This document shows, one piece after another, positions 39,501 through 48,720 of a stretch of DNA of 64,000 bases (positions within the stretch are counted from its first letter, which is position 1; each line of letters starts with the position of its first letter). The notes beneath the pieces were generated by a model. That model did no database searches. It was not told where the DNA came from and saw nothing but the letters and a program-made list of their open reading frames with translations. Origin of the DNA: Huiozyma naganishii CBS 8797 (Eukaryota; Ascomycota; Saccharomycetes; Saccharomycetales; Saccharomycetaceae); assembly GCF_000348985.1 (NCBI RefSeq), contig NC_035924.1, positions 1,116,001 through 1,180,000 of the forward strand, read 5' to 3'. The translations under genes and the position numbers were made by a program.

Positions 39501-40809
39501 TAAAATATTCCTAAACAACCTAGACACTCTAGGCACCGAGTGGGTTCAAAGTTCCCTTTTCCAAACCGTTAAGCAAAAAGCGCAAACATCTGTCCAATGG
39601 GTTGATGATTATTGGACAATCTGCTCTTTCTTAGTAGAGAAGAATGTTTTCAGTTGGTGGCTACTGTCTATGTACAACGGATTGGATAAAGTCGATGAGG
39701 TAAAGTTTTACTTTTATAGCAAACTTCTGGGCGCCTGTGATGAAGACTGCTATATCAACATTAAAGAAAGCATGTTTCGATTATTAGTAAACCAACTTTT
39801 CGATGAAAATGCAGAGACATTTTACAAATTTGTGGAACAACTGCTGAGGAGGGAATGTGGATTGATGTTTGAGACATGTCGAAATGAAGTAAAAAGTAAC
39901 CCGCTACCCATTTTGAAAAGGATTTATAAGGTTTTAGAAACATCAGGCTACGAGGATCTAGTTTTACTTCTATTCAGTAAGACTGAATTACAATTTAGAA
40001 ACGCAATTTTCTCACAAGCTGATATGCTCTCATTGATCAAGTTTTTGAACAAGCACTTATTCGACATTTTGAAGAAAAGCGAGCAATTCATCTATTTACA
40101 GAATGAGTTTGGAATTTCAGAAATGGATAAAGATCTAAACGGCTTTAGGGAGCATGTGAATTCTCTAGAAAGCACCCGAGAAAAAGTGAGTTATTTTGAA
40201 CAGGTCTTTATATCAGTTGGCGATGTGAATGCTGTTGTAAGTCTGTTAGTGTCACTTGTTGACTCTTCTGGTATACGAGACCTTTATGAAATCTTTTTCT
40301 ACTTGATACTGGGGCATTGTCAAAAGTCAACGGATAGCGAAGCTATGTCTCGGGCAAAATTATATTTTGTGAGCGTATACTTGACTGCGATAAATGTGGG
40401 TAATGGTCTCAAGTCCTATCAATTGAATGAGGAACAGCTAGCGAGTCTTTTTAAGATACATCGGTTTATTTGTTATTATTGGAGGATTCCAGATTATCCA
40501 GACACAGGTCTGAAGGCCATGGAGGAATGCTTAATTTTCCAATACCGAATGCTATGTGCTTCCTCAGGTTTCTCCGAAAATAAACACCTGGTTGAGTATT
40601 CCAAAATCTTTTTGGATCAATATAGAAAGCCGACTGTGGATACAGTTATTGATGAGCTCCAAGAGGAGATAAGCTCCACCATAGAAGATATTTTGTTGAA
40701 GAATCTGGATCATGTTTCAAAATATCCTCTGGAAGAAAGCAACAGAAAATTGACACTGAAATTGATGGATAAAGTTTCAAAATTTACAAATATATTTATA
40801 GATTGTTAA
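36520..40809 (+). CDS. MMS22: Mms22 replication-fork repair adaptor
   Basis: A 1429-residue protein (S. cerevisiae 1454) that joins the Rtt101 cullin ubiquitin ligase through Mms1, and helps replication forks through damaged DNA. The strongest family match is near the N-terminus: RLRWSLRKRTAIQKLPYSLDR then IKHKQLLEGFDVSAFDSVSNQ, then DDEIIFRGRKISVKRGYKGILPK. The first 550 residues are acidic and disordered, with several basic patches. The rest is helical repeat structure. The frame extends three codons upstream to a TTG; the first ATG is at 36520 (MDWENVWELT). Order after BUD6 equals YLR319C-YLR320W. Confidence 0.95.
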   Translation: MDWENVWELTAPDSQTDDEHETVIHDFSWELEHTSGGEPAVLFSDVGGNISTTEDRHVSEDEVTPDNMDIDQDVSADPIEAGSRLRWSLRKRTAIQKLPYSLDRIKHKQLLEGFDVSAFDSVSNQVELPRTEPLRQYSANDYYTDDSYSMDSSLIDEEHDGSNEHGDFTPNLAVGVDSEDDIDESAQLNDTSENDDEIIFRGRKISVKRGYKGILPKMAWQKELSMKSGSTIKARNIHHLPSSKKGIGTKKKRHIINPQDHSLMNEMIVADDETKDLDNFVYNVGLFEKNKIMENEAEKANDYFKERYNEGYLSGNSANSDLVVLGETETGIKNNDASRNKYSPPHKSNFNNFDAEQKYQGRTQLYPSSDEEVNVLERLGSAPEENRGLIDYMLDRTKKNNSTHPKTNANRQDRRLSKITKAVKGKLFGSKARRSTQYASRNTPAKAVQIYRKRIFRPAEGPATTPVVELVRADTGIFEKSKSKSRKPTQYASNRNTRTYNTVVEALGERFGATSRKITREASELDRAMDEPLLEPEGMVILKKIVDKTKFDPPDTITIKLLDKVFTLSRLNRNDIGPELERVFSFIIERGATDNELKDMCESLSQFMFLLDISVLREIIEKFHSEFRAKVNQLRDKAKPIHFYVIAVLLLILLEISRYSTVTASLRSSMEVTIFDHVTSFYRFLSICYKTVLRGDRDLLRRCYRTLQIVVGELGGADKLWDFLEKQTFSPRICLSLVKTYPSNVSRWSVMRLSQKYDDMVWGMKFVKYCSQVLRWEIDDALILKFDQIFKKRRYADFHEEQSLDSIPSKSHAELPVVCTVFAKYLVLLKNKDLSASFMERITPLGEISKNNPISVIVNRFSILVVLASKSRLNFERRFDIMVTQIISDNVVGGWPTSFLERTVKSILETTISLFLNNIEKNFHFKAKVLPLVYTGLVRGNPTVTSIWFGFLQKISLTLHLAGNKNNDFLKELHKCFISMLGEEDQFQASKCLSKIFLNNLDTLGTEWVQSSLFQTVKQKAQTSVQWVDDYWTICSFLVEKNVFSWWLLSMYNGLDKVDEVKFYFYSKLLGACDEDCYINIKESMFRLLVNQLFDENAETFYKFVEQLLRRECGLMFETCRNEVKSNPLPILKRIYKVLETSGYEDLVLLLFSKTELQFRNAIFSQADMLSLIKFLNKHLFDILKKSEQFIYLQNEFGISEMDKDLNGFREHVNSLESTREKVSYFEQVFISVGDVNAVVSLLVSLVDSSGIRDLYEIFFYLILGHCQKSTDSEAMSRAKLYFVSVYLTAINVGNGLKSYQLNEEQLASLFKIHRFICYYWRIPDYPDTGLKAMEECLIFQYRMLCASSGFSENKHLVEYSKIFLDQYRKPTVDTVIDELQEEISSTIEDILLKNLDHVSKYPLEESNRKLTLKLMDKVSKFTNIFIDC

Positions 40810-41992
40810 CCACTTCTGGTACATATTTAATAACATTCCTTTACAATTATTGTGCAGGTTGTGTACAATATAAGAGTAATCTTGCACAACTTGTCTCTTT
40901 GAACCTACGTTGCATTATACGTCACGGGTAGCATTTCCACCAACAAGAAGGTCAAGCACGCCCAACCTTTGCGTCATGTCATTGTTATATTGGTTTCTAT
41001 TCTCTTTGCTTTAAAGAGAAAACTCGTTTTCAATCTTTGGTTCTTCGTACCGGAAGTGAAAGATAATTTCTTCCCAATTGAAGCTTCCCTAAATAAAGAT
41101 ATTCTCTGAAGGATTACGTTTCGAGAAGACAGTAGTCAACTTTGCATTTTCTTTCTGCCTTTGTGCAACACTCCAGGGAAAATGAAGAGCTCTGAAACTT
41201 TTTCTAGTACACCTTGACCCAAAAATGCTTTACGTATTACGAGAGTAGTAAATGGAAAATGGCAAGGGGTTCTCAGTGTGCTTCGAGTCAGCTTTTCCCC
41301 GTTGCACCCACTGAAATGTCAACACCTCATAAATCACCTGTCTTAAATGAAGCATTTGACACTCTCTTGTTCCAATTCTCCCCAAATATTGTCAACGTAT
41401 AGTTAAAAGACACCAAGGTGAAATACAGTACTGTTTTAAGTCCGATTGTGAGGAGAATCCTCGAGACATGCAGATGACCACATAATTAGTAAGGTATATA
41501 AAACTTAGGGTATCTGCGCGGACATCTTTCAAGACTATCTCTGGATTCCGGAATCAAAAAGGAAGAACGAATAAAAAACCCACTTATACAAGCAGGTACA
41601 GTCGACTTGATTCGTATACTACATATATGGCGTAAACAAGCTTTTAAGACTGCCTTTATACACATTATTAAAATACAACGTACTTTAGCTTTTACTTATT
41701 TCCTGTTAACGTTTTTGTGATTTTCCTTCAACTTAGGGCCATTTTTTAAATTTAAGGGAAATAACGAAGCAATATTTACATATATCATCGCCAAATATCA
41801 AGAATCCTAACCTGACTGGCAGAAGCCCTTAACCACTAAGAAGGAGCTGCTGTGGAACCAATTGGCAACCTAAAACTCCTCAAAATTTCAGAGTACTTCT
41901 ACTGAATCGAAACATTCCAGTGCCTTAACACGTACTACACACTCTCAAATTCGACACATCAGAAACGCAGAAATACAAATACCACACTGTCA
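40810..41992. other. 1.2-kb region upstream of the CAN1-type gene
   Basis: No recognisable gene; the longest frame is 62 codons. S. cerevisiae has SFH1 (YLR321C) between MMS22 and CWC24, but no SFH1 relic is seen. A perfect palindrome GATTCCGGAATC lies at 41544-41555, about 440 bp before the permease ATG. Length and position suggest permease regulatory DNA, since nitrogen-controlled permeases usually have long promoters. Confidence 0.55.
41544..41555. promoter_or_regulatory. 12-bp palindrome upstream of the permease gene
   Basis: GATTCCGGAATC is a perfect palindrome centred on CCGG, with adjoining CCG and CGG half-sites of the type bound by zinc-cluster dimers. It lies about 440 bp before the ATG. 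The binding factor is unknown, and chance is possible. Confidence 0.25.
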
Positions 41993-43792
41993 ATGGCTTT
42001 TCCGAAAATCTTCAAACCATGTCCTCAGAAAGAGCTTAAAGAACGCAATATTTTGAGAGAGGAAGCGGGTAGTTCTGATGTGCTACCGAATGATACAAAC
42101 ATTACTACTGCTACATCTGTTGCCAGCTTTGAGTTGAAATCAACCAATGCATCCGAAGCAGCAAGCCAAAGCACATCCCCGACTGGTTCAGAGTTAATAC
42201 CAGACTGCTTGCAAAGTGCCACCAACACCGGTACGTTGTGCACTGAAGAGCATGTCAAACATAGGAGTGTTAAAAGAGCGTTGAAACCAAGGCACATCGC
42301 CATGATTGCATTGGGTGGGACAATTGGCACGGGGCTGTTTATGGGTATCGCCAAACCGCTCAGAAATGCAGGTCCAGTTGGAGCGCTGATCGCCTATATA
42401 TTTGTCGGAACGATCATTTTTTCCGTCACACAATCTCTGGGTGAGATGGTGACCTTTATCCCGGTCACATCATCATTCACTGTATTCTCGCACAGGTTTC
42501 TTTCGCCAGCCTTCGGAGCTGCAAATGGTTACATGTATTGGTTTTCATGGGCGATGACTTTTGCTGTAGAACTAAGTGTTCTCGGGAAAGTCATCCAATT
42601 TTGGACAACTGCGGTTCCATTGGCAGCGTGGATTGTCATATTTTGGTTTTTACTGACACTCTCAAATATGTTTCCCGTGAAATATTACGGTGAGATAGAG
42701 TTTTGGATTGCCTTTTTAAAAGTACTGTCGCTTGTTGGTTTTCTCATATTCTGTCTTTGTATCACTAGTGGGGCTGGACCCCACGGACCTTTTGGGTTTC
42801 GGTACTGGAGAGATCCCGGAGCATGGGGACCAGGTATCATAGCCGAGGACCAAAGTGAGGCAAGGTTTTTGGGTTGGGTGTCTTCTCTAATCAACGCCGC
42901 GTTTACATACCAGGGCACAGAATTGGTTGGTATAACGGCCGGCGAGGCAGCCAATCCAAGGAAGGCCGTACCAAAAGCGATCAAGAAGGTAATTTTGCGT
43001 ATTTTGTTCTTCTATGTGGGGTCGCTTTTCTTTATCGGGATGCTGGTTCCATTTAACGATCCGAAACTGACGAGTGCAACATCCTTCGTCTCATCGTCCC
43101 CGTTTATCATTGCAATACAAAATTCTGGTGTTTCTCTCTTGCCTAGTATTTTCAATGGTGTGATTTTGATTACTATTATATCTGCTGGAAATTCAAACGT
43201 TTACGTCGGGTCTAGAATTCTGTTTGGGTTGGCTCACAGTAACCTTGCCCCGCAGTTTTTCACGCGCACCACAAAAACCGGTGTGCCCTTTGTTGCCGTG
43301 TTATTTACTTCATTGTTTGGCAGTTTAGCTTTCTTAGAGCTTACCACCGACGGCGATAAAGTGTTCAACTGGTTACTGAGTATTGTGGCAATTGCCGGTT
43401 TTTTCGCTTGGCTGCTGATTTCGTTATCCCACATTCGGTTCATGAAAGCATTAGAATATAGAGGCATTTCAAGGAATAGCCTTCCCTTCAAAGCTATCTT
43501 CATGCCCTGGCTAGCTTACTACGCCACCGCATTTATCATCTTAATTATCCTAATCCAAGGGTTTACTGCGTTTGCTCCCAGGTTCAATGTATCCGATTTC
43601 GTGGCATCGTATATCTCTTTGCTCCTCTTTGTGATCATATGGGGGGTTTTCCAAGCGATGAAGAAGTGCAGAATATTTTGGAAAGTAGAAGACATTGATC
43701 TGGATAGTGATCGGAAGGACATCGAGGACATTCGCTGGGAAGATGACTCTCCCAAAACTTTCTGGACTAAAGTCTGGCAAACCTTAGCATAG
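41993..43792 (+). CDS. CAN1: basic amino-acid permease, Can1/Alp1 type
   Basis: A 599-residue plasma-membrane amino-acid permease of the APC family, with 12 predicted helices after an approximately 95-residue hydrophilic N-terminus. The core signature is complete: [67 protein letters not shown] in near form (TYQGTELVG). It resembles Can1 (arginine) more than Lyp1 (lysine): [28 protein letters not shown] and [11 protein letters not shown]. Substrate is inferred as arginine or other basic amino acids. The C-terminus ends [15 protein letters not shown] as in the family. It replaces SFH1 between MMS22 and CWC24, so it has been inserted or rearranged relative to S. cerevisiae. Confidence 0.85.
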   Translation: MAFPKIFKPCPQKELKERNILREEAGSSDVLPNDTNITTATSVASFELKSTNASEAASQSTSPTGSELIPDCLQSATNTGTLCTEEHVKHRSVKRALKPRHIAMIALGGTIGTGLFMGIAKPLRNAGPVGALIAYIFVGTIIFSVTQSLGEMVTFIPVTSSFTVFSHRFLSPAFGAANGYMYWFSWAMTFAVELSVLGKVIQFWTTAVPLAAWIVIFWFLLTLSNMFPVKYYGEIEFWIAFLKVLSLVGFLIFCLCITSGAGPHGPFGFRYWRDPGAWGPGIIAEDQSEARFLGWVSSLINAAFTYQGTELVGITAGEAANPRKAVPKAIKKVILRILFFYVGSLFFIGMLVPFNDPKLTSATSFVSSSPFIIAIQNSGVSLLPSIFNGVILITIISAGNSNVYVGSRILFGLAHSNLAPQFFTRTTKTGVPFVAVLFTSLFGSLAFLELTTDGDKVFNWLLSIVAIAGFFAWLLISLSHIRFMKALEYRGISRNSLPFKAIFMPWLAYYATAFIILIILIQGFTAFAPRFNVSDFVASYISLLLFVIIWGVFQAMKKCRIFWKVEDIDLDSDRKDIEDIRWEDDSPKTFWTKVWQTLA

Positions 43793-43889
43793 GTGTACTT
43801 ATATCTGTACAGTAATTTAGAAGCTTCCCCTCTCCGAACTTCCTAATGAACGCCCTTATCAAGTATGCAGTTTGAAGTTTAAAGTGCCC

Positions 43890-44726
43890 TCAAGAAGATG
43901 TTGCCGTTTGCGCCTCATTAAACTCTGTCTTGTCAGTTTCTTTGTTCTTCTTTGTTATCAAATCTTTAAGACCTGCAGCTATCTTTGCTGATCCGTTGGT
44001 TTCTTTACCGCATATAAAGCACTTTGAATCCGTGTGCGTCCTTTTAAAGAAGCATTCCCTGCAAAAGTAATGCTCACAGTTTGTCACTATAGGGGACTTG
44101 TAATCCTGTTTGCAAATGACACATTTGAATGGTATTTTCTCGAGGTCCAAGTGTTTCCGGCCCCTCAAAGTCCCCTCAGATGCCTCATCATTATCTTCCG
44201 TGTCTTCAATCTTCCAATCCTGGTTCAGCTTCCATCCAGCTTTGAAATCGTCCCTGGAATGCAGGAACTTGCAACTATCGCCGTACCCACAGTACCCTGT
44301 CTGTTTGAAGTCTTTGCAAATGTCTGGCTGATAGTCCACCAATATGGTGTTCTTCAGGTTTGCCGCCTGCTTAATCTGGTGCTGACTCTTCTGCGATTGG
44401 TTCTGCTTCACAAAACTGGTCAAAGTTTTGTCTACGACCGATTCGTCATCCGCGGAGTCATCCTCGGAGCGGCCCTCAAGCACAGTGCCGTCATCACCGC
44501 CTCTACTGGTCTCTCCCAATCCCGTCACGGTTGAGGCCACACGCCGAGATGCTGCACTCTCACCGGCCACCGCCCCCGCGATAATATGCCGTCTCTTGAA
44601 CGGCACCTTCTGCACGGAATCGCCCTCTGTGGCATCAGAATCGCTCCCTGTTTCGGGAGACTCCGTTACTGGTGCACGTTTCCTCTTCCCGCCACTCAGA
44701 AAAAGGTTACTCCGCTTCTTGAACAT
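43890..44726 (-). CDS. CWC24: Cwc24 spliceosome CCCH/RING protein
   Basis: A 278-residue splicing factor (S. cerevisiae Cwc24, 259; human RNF113A) that joins the activated spliceosome near the 5' splice site. It has one CCCH zinc finger (C137, C146, C152, H156 in CKDFKQTGYCGYGDSCKFLH) and one RING finger (about 202-239, CVIC...CEHYFC...CFICG). The first 125 residues are disordered. The frame continues 17 codons further to an ATG at 44777, but MFKKRSNLF at 44726 looks like the usual family start and is preferred. It diverges from PEX30, as in YLR323C-YLR324W. Confidence 0.92.
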   Translation of the reverse strand: MFKKRSNLFLSGGKRKRAPVTESPETGSDSDATEGDSVQKVPFKRRHIIAGAVAGESAASRRVASTVTGLGETSRGGDDGTVLEGRSEDDSADDESVVDKTLTSFVKQNQSQKSQHQIKQAANLKNTILVDYQPDICKDFKQTGYCGYGDSCKFLHSRDDFKAGWKLNQDWKIEDTEDNDEASEGTLRGRKHLDLEKIPFKCVICKQDYKSPIVTNCEHYFCRECFFKRTHTDSKCFICGKETNGSAKIAAGLKDLITKKNKETDKTEFNEAQTATSS

Positions 44727-44964
44727 GTCGCACGGCCTCCTACAGCGAATATGGGACCAACCGAGTCCAAAGCTCATCGCATCTTCGATAATTTTGCGGA
44801 TGAAATATAATATTCAAATATCTCGAACCTTGACTCCCATTGCGACGACCGGTGTGAGGGACAGTGGTATTGATTGCCAAGGGTTGCATCTGACAAGTGA
44901 GTTTTCTAGGCACTGTAAGACTGGGTGAGCATAGGTGCCAAAGGTAGTTGAACTGGAGCTATAG

Positions 44965-46389
44965 ATGAGCGAAGGTTACGGCAAGGATCACGCTGTGAGG
45001 GCGGCGTTTGCGGACACTTTGCGGCCTCGGATTGGAGGGAACACGACCAAAGTGTTCCTGAGGGGGTTGGCGGAAAAGTCCCCCGATACTGATGACGGGG
45101 ATGCTGGCGACGTGCTGGATGGGTCGCCACTACTGTCTTCTACGCCCCCCACGGTGTCGAAGACGCTTGTGACGCTGTACCCTTATTTGATCGTGTGCGA
45201 TGAGTTGTTGAGTGTGGTGACCTGGACCGGGTCTAATATCTGGACGAGTGTTCTTGCTGTGCTTGTATACATCAGCGTGGTGCTGTACCTTGAGCAACTG
45301 ACAAAATACGTCGGGCACGTCGTCATTGTGAGTTTGCTGTTGCTGTACTCGAAGCTGGATAAGTTTATCGAGGGGAGCGTGTACTCGCACGCGAGCTTAG
45401 AAGATATCATCGCCGTGATGGAGCGGGTTTCCTTCAAGTTTGACCTACTGTTGTCCCCGCTCAACAATCTGAGCATGGAGAACGTGGAACGTCTACTCTT
45501 GACGATGGTTCTGCTGTCGCCCGTGCACCTGCTGATCACGGCTTTCGTTGTCCCGCCGACGATGTACCTGCTTCTGGGTGGGCTCTTCCTGCTGACGTAC
45601 CACTCGCCGTGGTCCAAAGTAACTCGCCGGCTGCTGTGGAAGTTTAAATCCGTGCGTCTGCTTGTATACTACCTTACTGGGCTAAACCTTGGTGGGATCA
45701 ACAGGGATGTGACGTCGAACCTATTCAACAGCGTGCAGAAGAAGATCAACAAGACCTTGTTGGATGACCATGCTGGTTCACACAGTGACCCGACTGGTGG
45801 GGGGTCAGGCAAGTCTATCAAGTTTACGTACGTGCTGTTCGAGAACCAACGGCACTGGATCGGGATCGGATGGAAGTCGAGCATGCTGAGTTACGAGCGG
45901 ACCCCCTGGACGGACGAGTTTCTGAACGAAGCTCCATCCCCTGAGAACTTCCAGCTGCCGAGTGACGAGAAGAACGAAGGTGTGTTTGAATGGCGGTGGA
46001 TCGACAAGACGTGGCGTTTGGATTTGACTAACGATGGTGCGATCCCCGTGGATCCAACAAGCGCCAAGACCACTGCGAACCCGGGCGACGACGAAGGGTA
46101 CGTATACTACGATAATTCGTGGAAAAAACCTTCTGTGGAACCTACGTTCTCCAAGTACACGCGGAGAAGGCGGTGGGTGCGTACTGCAGAGCTTGTGAAG
46201 ATTGCTCCTGACGAGACTACCTCATTACCACAGTCGCCGGAGAAGATAACCGCAGGTGAGGCCGATGAGGTACAAGATGAAGAGGTTGAGACGATCGGGA
46301 CTGGGGATACCGTGGGCACCGTGGACACCCCTGACAATTTTGCTATTGAGAATCTGAGTGAGGTGCATAACCGCCGAGGCAGCTCGTGA
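44965..46389 (+). CDS. PEX30: Pex30-type peroxisomal/ER dysferlin-domain protein
   Basis: A 474-residue membrane protein (S. cerevisiae Pex30, 523) that shapes ER subdomains where peroxisomes and lipid droplets form, and limits peroxisome number. An N-terminal reticulon-like membrane region spans about 65-225 with several hydrophobic segments. A dysferlin domain follows at about 280-410: FTYVLFENQRHWIGIGWKSS, EWRWIDKTWRLDL and YYDNSWKKPS. The tail is acidic. Paralogues Pex31 and Pex32 share the fold; position beside CWC24 and RPL38 favours Pex30. Codons are markedly richer in G and C than genes to the left. Confidence 0.9.
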   Translation: MSEGYGKDHAVRAAFADTLRPRIGGNTTKVFLRGLAEKSPDTDDGDAGDVLDGSPLLSSTPPTVSKTLVTLYPYLIVCDELLSVVTWTGSNIWTSVLAVLVYISVVLYLEQLTKYVGHVVIVSLLLLYSKLDKFIEGSVYSHASLEDIIAVMERVSFKFDLLLSPLNNLSMENVERLLLTMVLLSPVHLLITAFVVPPTMYLLLGGLFLLTYHSPWSKVTRRLLWKFKSVRLLVYYLTGLNLGGINRDVTSNLFNSVQKKINKTLLDDHAGSHSDPTGGGSGKSIKFTYVLFENQRHWIGIGWKSSMLSYERTPWTDEFLNEAPSPENFQLPSDEKNEGVFEWRWIDKTWRLDLTNDGAIPVDPTSAKTTANPGDDEGYVYYDNSWKKPSVEPTFSKYTRRRRWVRTAELVKIAPDETTSLPQSPEKITAGEADEVQDEEVETIGTGDTVGTVDTPDNFAIENLSEVHNRRGSS

Positions 46390-46669
46390 CTCCCTGGCGG
46401 TGGTAAATAAGTTTGATATACTCATTAAACAGAAACAGGGCAAAATGTACAAATTCTACGTATGTATCAAATGCCAAATCTCATTTAATACTGCTCTTCG
46501 CTTTTCAAAAAAAAAAATATTATTGGTTGTTATATAGTGTTATGTGAGAGGGTTGGTCCCTCTGCTAATGTTATCCCCTCATCGTATCCTTGTGCTTCAA
46601 TAAAAAAAGAGAGCTCTGATATTCTGCTCATCTATTTTATTTTGAATTTATTCAATGCGGTTTCTTTTC

Positions 46670-46906
46670 TTATAACTTGTTGACTTTCAAAGTTGGAGGT
46701 AAAGACTGGACAAGCTTCTTGGCCTTCCCGGCGTCGTTGACAATCAAAGTGTACAGGGTCTTGGAGCCTCTGACCTTGAACTTGGTCTGTCTGAACTGCT
46801 TGCCGTTCTTGTTCAACTTCTTGTTGATCTTGACGGTAGCGGTCTTGACGTCGGCTCTTCTGGTCAATTCTAGGAATTGCTTGATGTCGGTGATTTCTCT
46901 GGCCAT
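46670..46906 (-). CDS. RPL38: ribosomal protein eL38
   Basis: A 78-residue protein, the same length as S. cerevisiae Rpl38 (YLR325C), part of the large cytosolic ribosomal subunit. The full family sequence is recognisable, beginning [20 protein letters not shown] and ending [12 protein letters not shown]. The ATG at 46906 fixes the start; the frame extends further upstream but not as coding sequence. No intron. Codons are strongly biased towards those used in highly expressed yeast genes. It diverges from the YLR326W homologue. Confidence 0.98.
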   Translation of the reverse strand: MAREITDIKQFLELTRRADVKTATVKINKKLNKNGKQFRQTKFKVRGSKTLYTLIVNDAGKAKKLVQSLPPTLKVNKL

Positions 46907-47475
46907 TATTATTTGTCGAACTTGTGTGCGGGGTTGGTCGACTGGGAGAAAGAGAGTGCGGTAAACACACAAAGCACATACAAAAAGGGCCTACTAAAGG
47001 GCACCTCACCTTACCATCTGGCGCGCAATACTGAAATATTTCAAAAATTGAGAGAAACAGAAAATTGCGTCGCTCTCGAGAGGCGGGTCTACCAAAAATT
47101 TCCCAAAAGGGAAAGCTGCAAAAAACATTTCTCTCAAAAAAATAAAAAATGTTTGGGTTTTGCGGGTTTCGCAGTCACAAAAGTGAACTTTCCCGATTTG
47201 TCTGGGTCTTTCCTAATCGGGGAAGCGATGTCCCAATACGTGATTTCCCGATTGGGAGCTGCACTCTGGCTACTTGGACGACCAAACACTGTACTGCACT
47301 TCATTGCTCTACTGCACTCCATTGCTCTGCTGCACCTCTTTGGTTTACTGCTCTGCCCTCTGCCCCTTGCAGTTACCGGACTCCTTTGAATAAACTTCCC
47401 AAAAATTAAAACAACGAACAAAACATAACTTACCAGTAACGATGATTCAGGGCCCACCACCACGCGGTGTAGCCA
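46907..47475. other. divergent promoter RPL38 / YLR326W homologue
   Basis: 569 bp. A C-rich block near the RPL38 start and GGGTTTTGCGGGTTTCG-like sequence near 47155-47172 may hold ribosomal-gene regulatory sites, but I could not identify a clear Rap1 consensus. An 18-bp unit is repeated in tandem at 47292-47345. Confidence 0.55.
47292..47345 (+). repeat. 18-bp tandem repeat, about three units
   Basis: TACTGCACTTCATTGCTC and TACTGCACTCCATTGCTC are two nearly identical units (47292-47309, 47310-47327), and a third, more diverged unit (47328-47345) follows. They lie 130-185 bp before the YLR326W-homologue start. Function unknown. Confidence 0.75.
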
Positions 47476-48141
47476 ATGTCAGGTTTTGTGAGGAGTACAC
47501 TGGAGAATATCGGCGAGGGGATCCTACAGGACAAAGCGACAGAGTTCGCAGGGACACACTTCCAACCGACGCGGGACCCCTTCTACGAGAAGTTACCCAG
47601 TGGGAAACGTGTTCGTAGAAGGCTCCCCGACAACCTGTTCACCAAAGCTGACCGACGTGCTTGGAAATCATTGCAGAACCGTGCCTGGCTACACGACCGG
47701 TCCCTGTGCGGTTGCTGTTGCTGGACGGAGACCATTGGATGGGCACCGTTGCTTGCGTTGTTACCACTTGTAGGGCCCGTGCTCATGTATGCTGTACACA
47801 AACGACTAATCAATGAGGCGGACCGTAAATTCAGACTCGATGAGGAGTTGAAATTGAAGATGCACGCGAACATCGGTGTTGATCTGACCATTTCGCTCGT
47901 TCCTGTGTTGGGGGCCCTGTTTGCCTGGCTACATGCCGCGTCGACACGGAACGCAGCACTGGTGTACAACTTCGTTTCGAAGCGTGCCCTACAGCAACAA
48001 CAACAACAGCAGCAGCAGTGGCGACCTCCAAGTAGAGACGACGAGAGTGTACCGATGCGGGGCCCGCCGCCGTCTGCACCGCCCGCAGCGCGCGTCCGCT
48101 CACGAGCACCACCCGTCCATCAACGTCCGTACCCTCTGTGA
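47476..48141 (+). CDS. DUF4112 membrane protein, YLR326W homologue
   Basis: A 221-residue protein of unknown function, homologous to S. cerevisiae YLR326W. The DUF4112 core has two hydrophobic segments, each ending in a glycine/proline turn: WAPLLALLPLVGPVLMYAV at about 95-115 and IGVDLTISLVPVLGALFAWL at about 137-157. A nine-glutamine run encoded by 47992-48018 and a Pro/Arg-rich tail follow. A cluster CGCCCW near residue 80 is a possible lipidation or metal site. Position between RPL38 and TMA10 matches S. cerevisiae. No biochemical role is known to me. Confidence 0.85.
   Translation: MSGFVRSTLENIGEGILQDKATEFAGTHFQPTRDPFYEKLPSGKRVRRRLPDNLFTKADRRAWKSLQNRAWLHDRSLCGCCCWTETIGWAPLLALLPLVGPVLMYAVHKRLINEADRKFRLDEELKLKMHANIGVDLTISLVPVLGALFAWLHAASTRNAALVYNFVSKRALQQQQQQQQQWRPPSRDDESVPMRGPPPSAPPAARVRSRAPPVHQRPYPL
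47992..48018 (+). repeat. CAA/CAG repeat coding nine glutamines
   Basis: A run of nine CAR codons in the C-terminal part of the YLR326W homologue. Such tracts vary in length between strains. Confidence 0.85.
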
Positions 48142-48206
48142 AAACAAGTGTGTTTGTGCGTATATAAGGTGATATAAAGAGTTCATAAAATCGTTAATGC
48201 GGCGGG

Positions 48207-48461
48207 TCAGTTCCTCTGCGCGTCAGAGAGCCGTCTCTCGTTCTTGACGCTGTTGGACCCTCTCCTCTGCTTGTTGAAGATGGGCCCGATCTCCCCCTCG
48301 TCAATCAGATCGTTGATCTCGTCACCGGGTTTCCCCCAGTTGCCCTTCCCGGACCCTTCCTTCTTCACGTTGTTGGGGGACTCCCCGAAGTTCCCAGTCC
48401 GCGTGAAGTACTTCGCGTCCGCGGTCTTCTCTCTAACGGTCCATTTGTTAGTTCTAGTCAT
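48207..48461 (-). CDS. TMA10: Tma10, ribosome-associated Stf2-family protein
   Basis: An 84-residue protein (S. cerevisiae Tma10, 86; YLR327C), related to the ATP-synthase-stabilising factor Stf2. The family stretch TRTNKWTVREKTADAKYFTRT is followed by GNFGESPNNVKKEGSGKGNWGKPGD. It is hydrophilic and probably disordered, like the hydrophilins that protect during desiccation. The paralogue Stf2 would be similar; synteny with YLR326W favours Tma10. The start codon is preceded directly by a CA-repeat leader. Confidence 0.92.
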   Translation of the reverse strand: MTRTNKWTVREKTADAKYFTRTGNFGESPNNVKKEGSGKGNWGKPGDEINDLIDEGEIGPIFNKQRRGSNSVKNERRLSDAQRN

Positions 48462-48492
48462 TGTGTGTGTGTGTGTGTGTGTGTAGTGTGTG
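48460..48492. repeat. GT/CA microsatellite at the TMA10 start
   Basis: On the TMA10 strand a CA-dinucleotide run ends directly at the ATG (48461), with one interruption further upstream. It must lie in the 5' leader. Unstructured A-rich leaders favour initiation in yeast. Confidence 0.85.
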
Positions 48493-48596
48493 TAATGTGC
48501 TTATATATACTGTTGCTGGTGTGTTGCAACAACGGAAGCAGAAAGACACAGGTCCCAGTTCCCGATCCCGTCTTCCTCCCCTTTATATATCGGCGA

Positions 48597-48720
48597 GAAG
48601 ACGGGGGGCGTCGTAAAAGCAGGGGGGGGCGACGGGCGGCTAGCANAACGGGGGGCGGCGCGGCGGGTGCGGGGTGCGGGGTGCGGGCGCGGTCTCCGGG
48701 GCTTATTCCCCCGGCGGGGG
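48597..48720. other. G-rich block with ambiguous base, PDR1 3' flank
   Basis: Between TMA10 and the PDR1 C-terminal end. It includes a G8 run at 48622-48629, an unresolved base N at 48646 and a perfect quadruplex motif at 48665-48687 made of four G3-G4 runs separated by TGC. Sequence quality here is doubtful, which matters for the PDR1 frame next to it. Confidence 0.7.
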
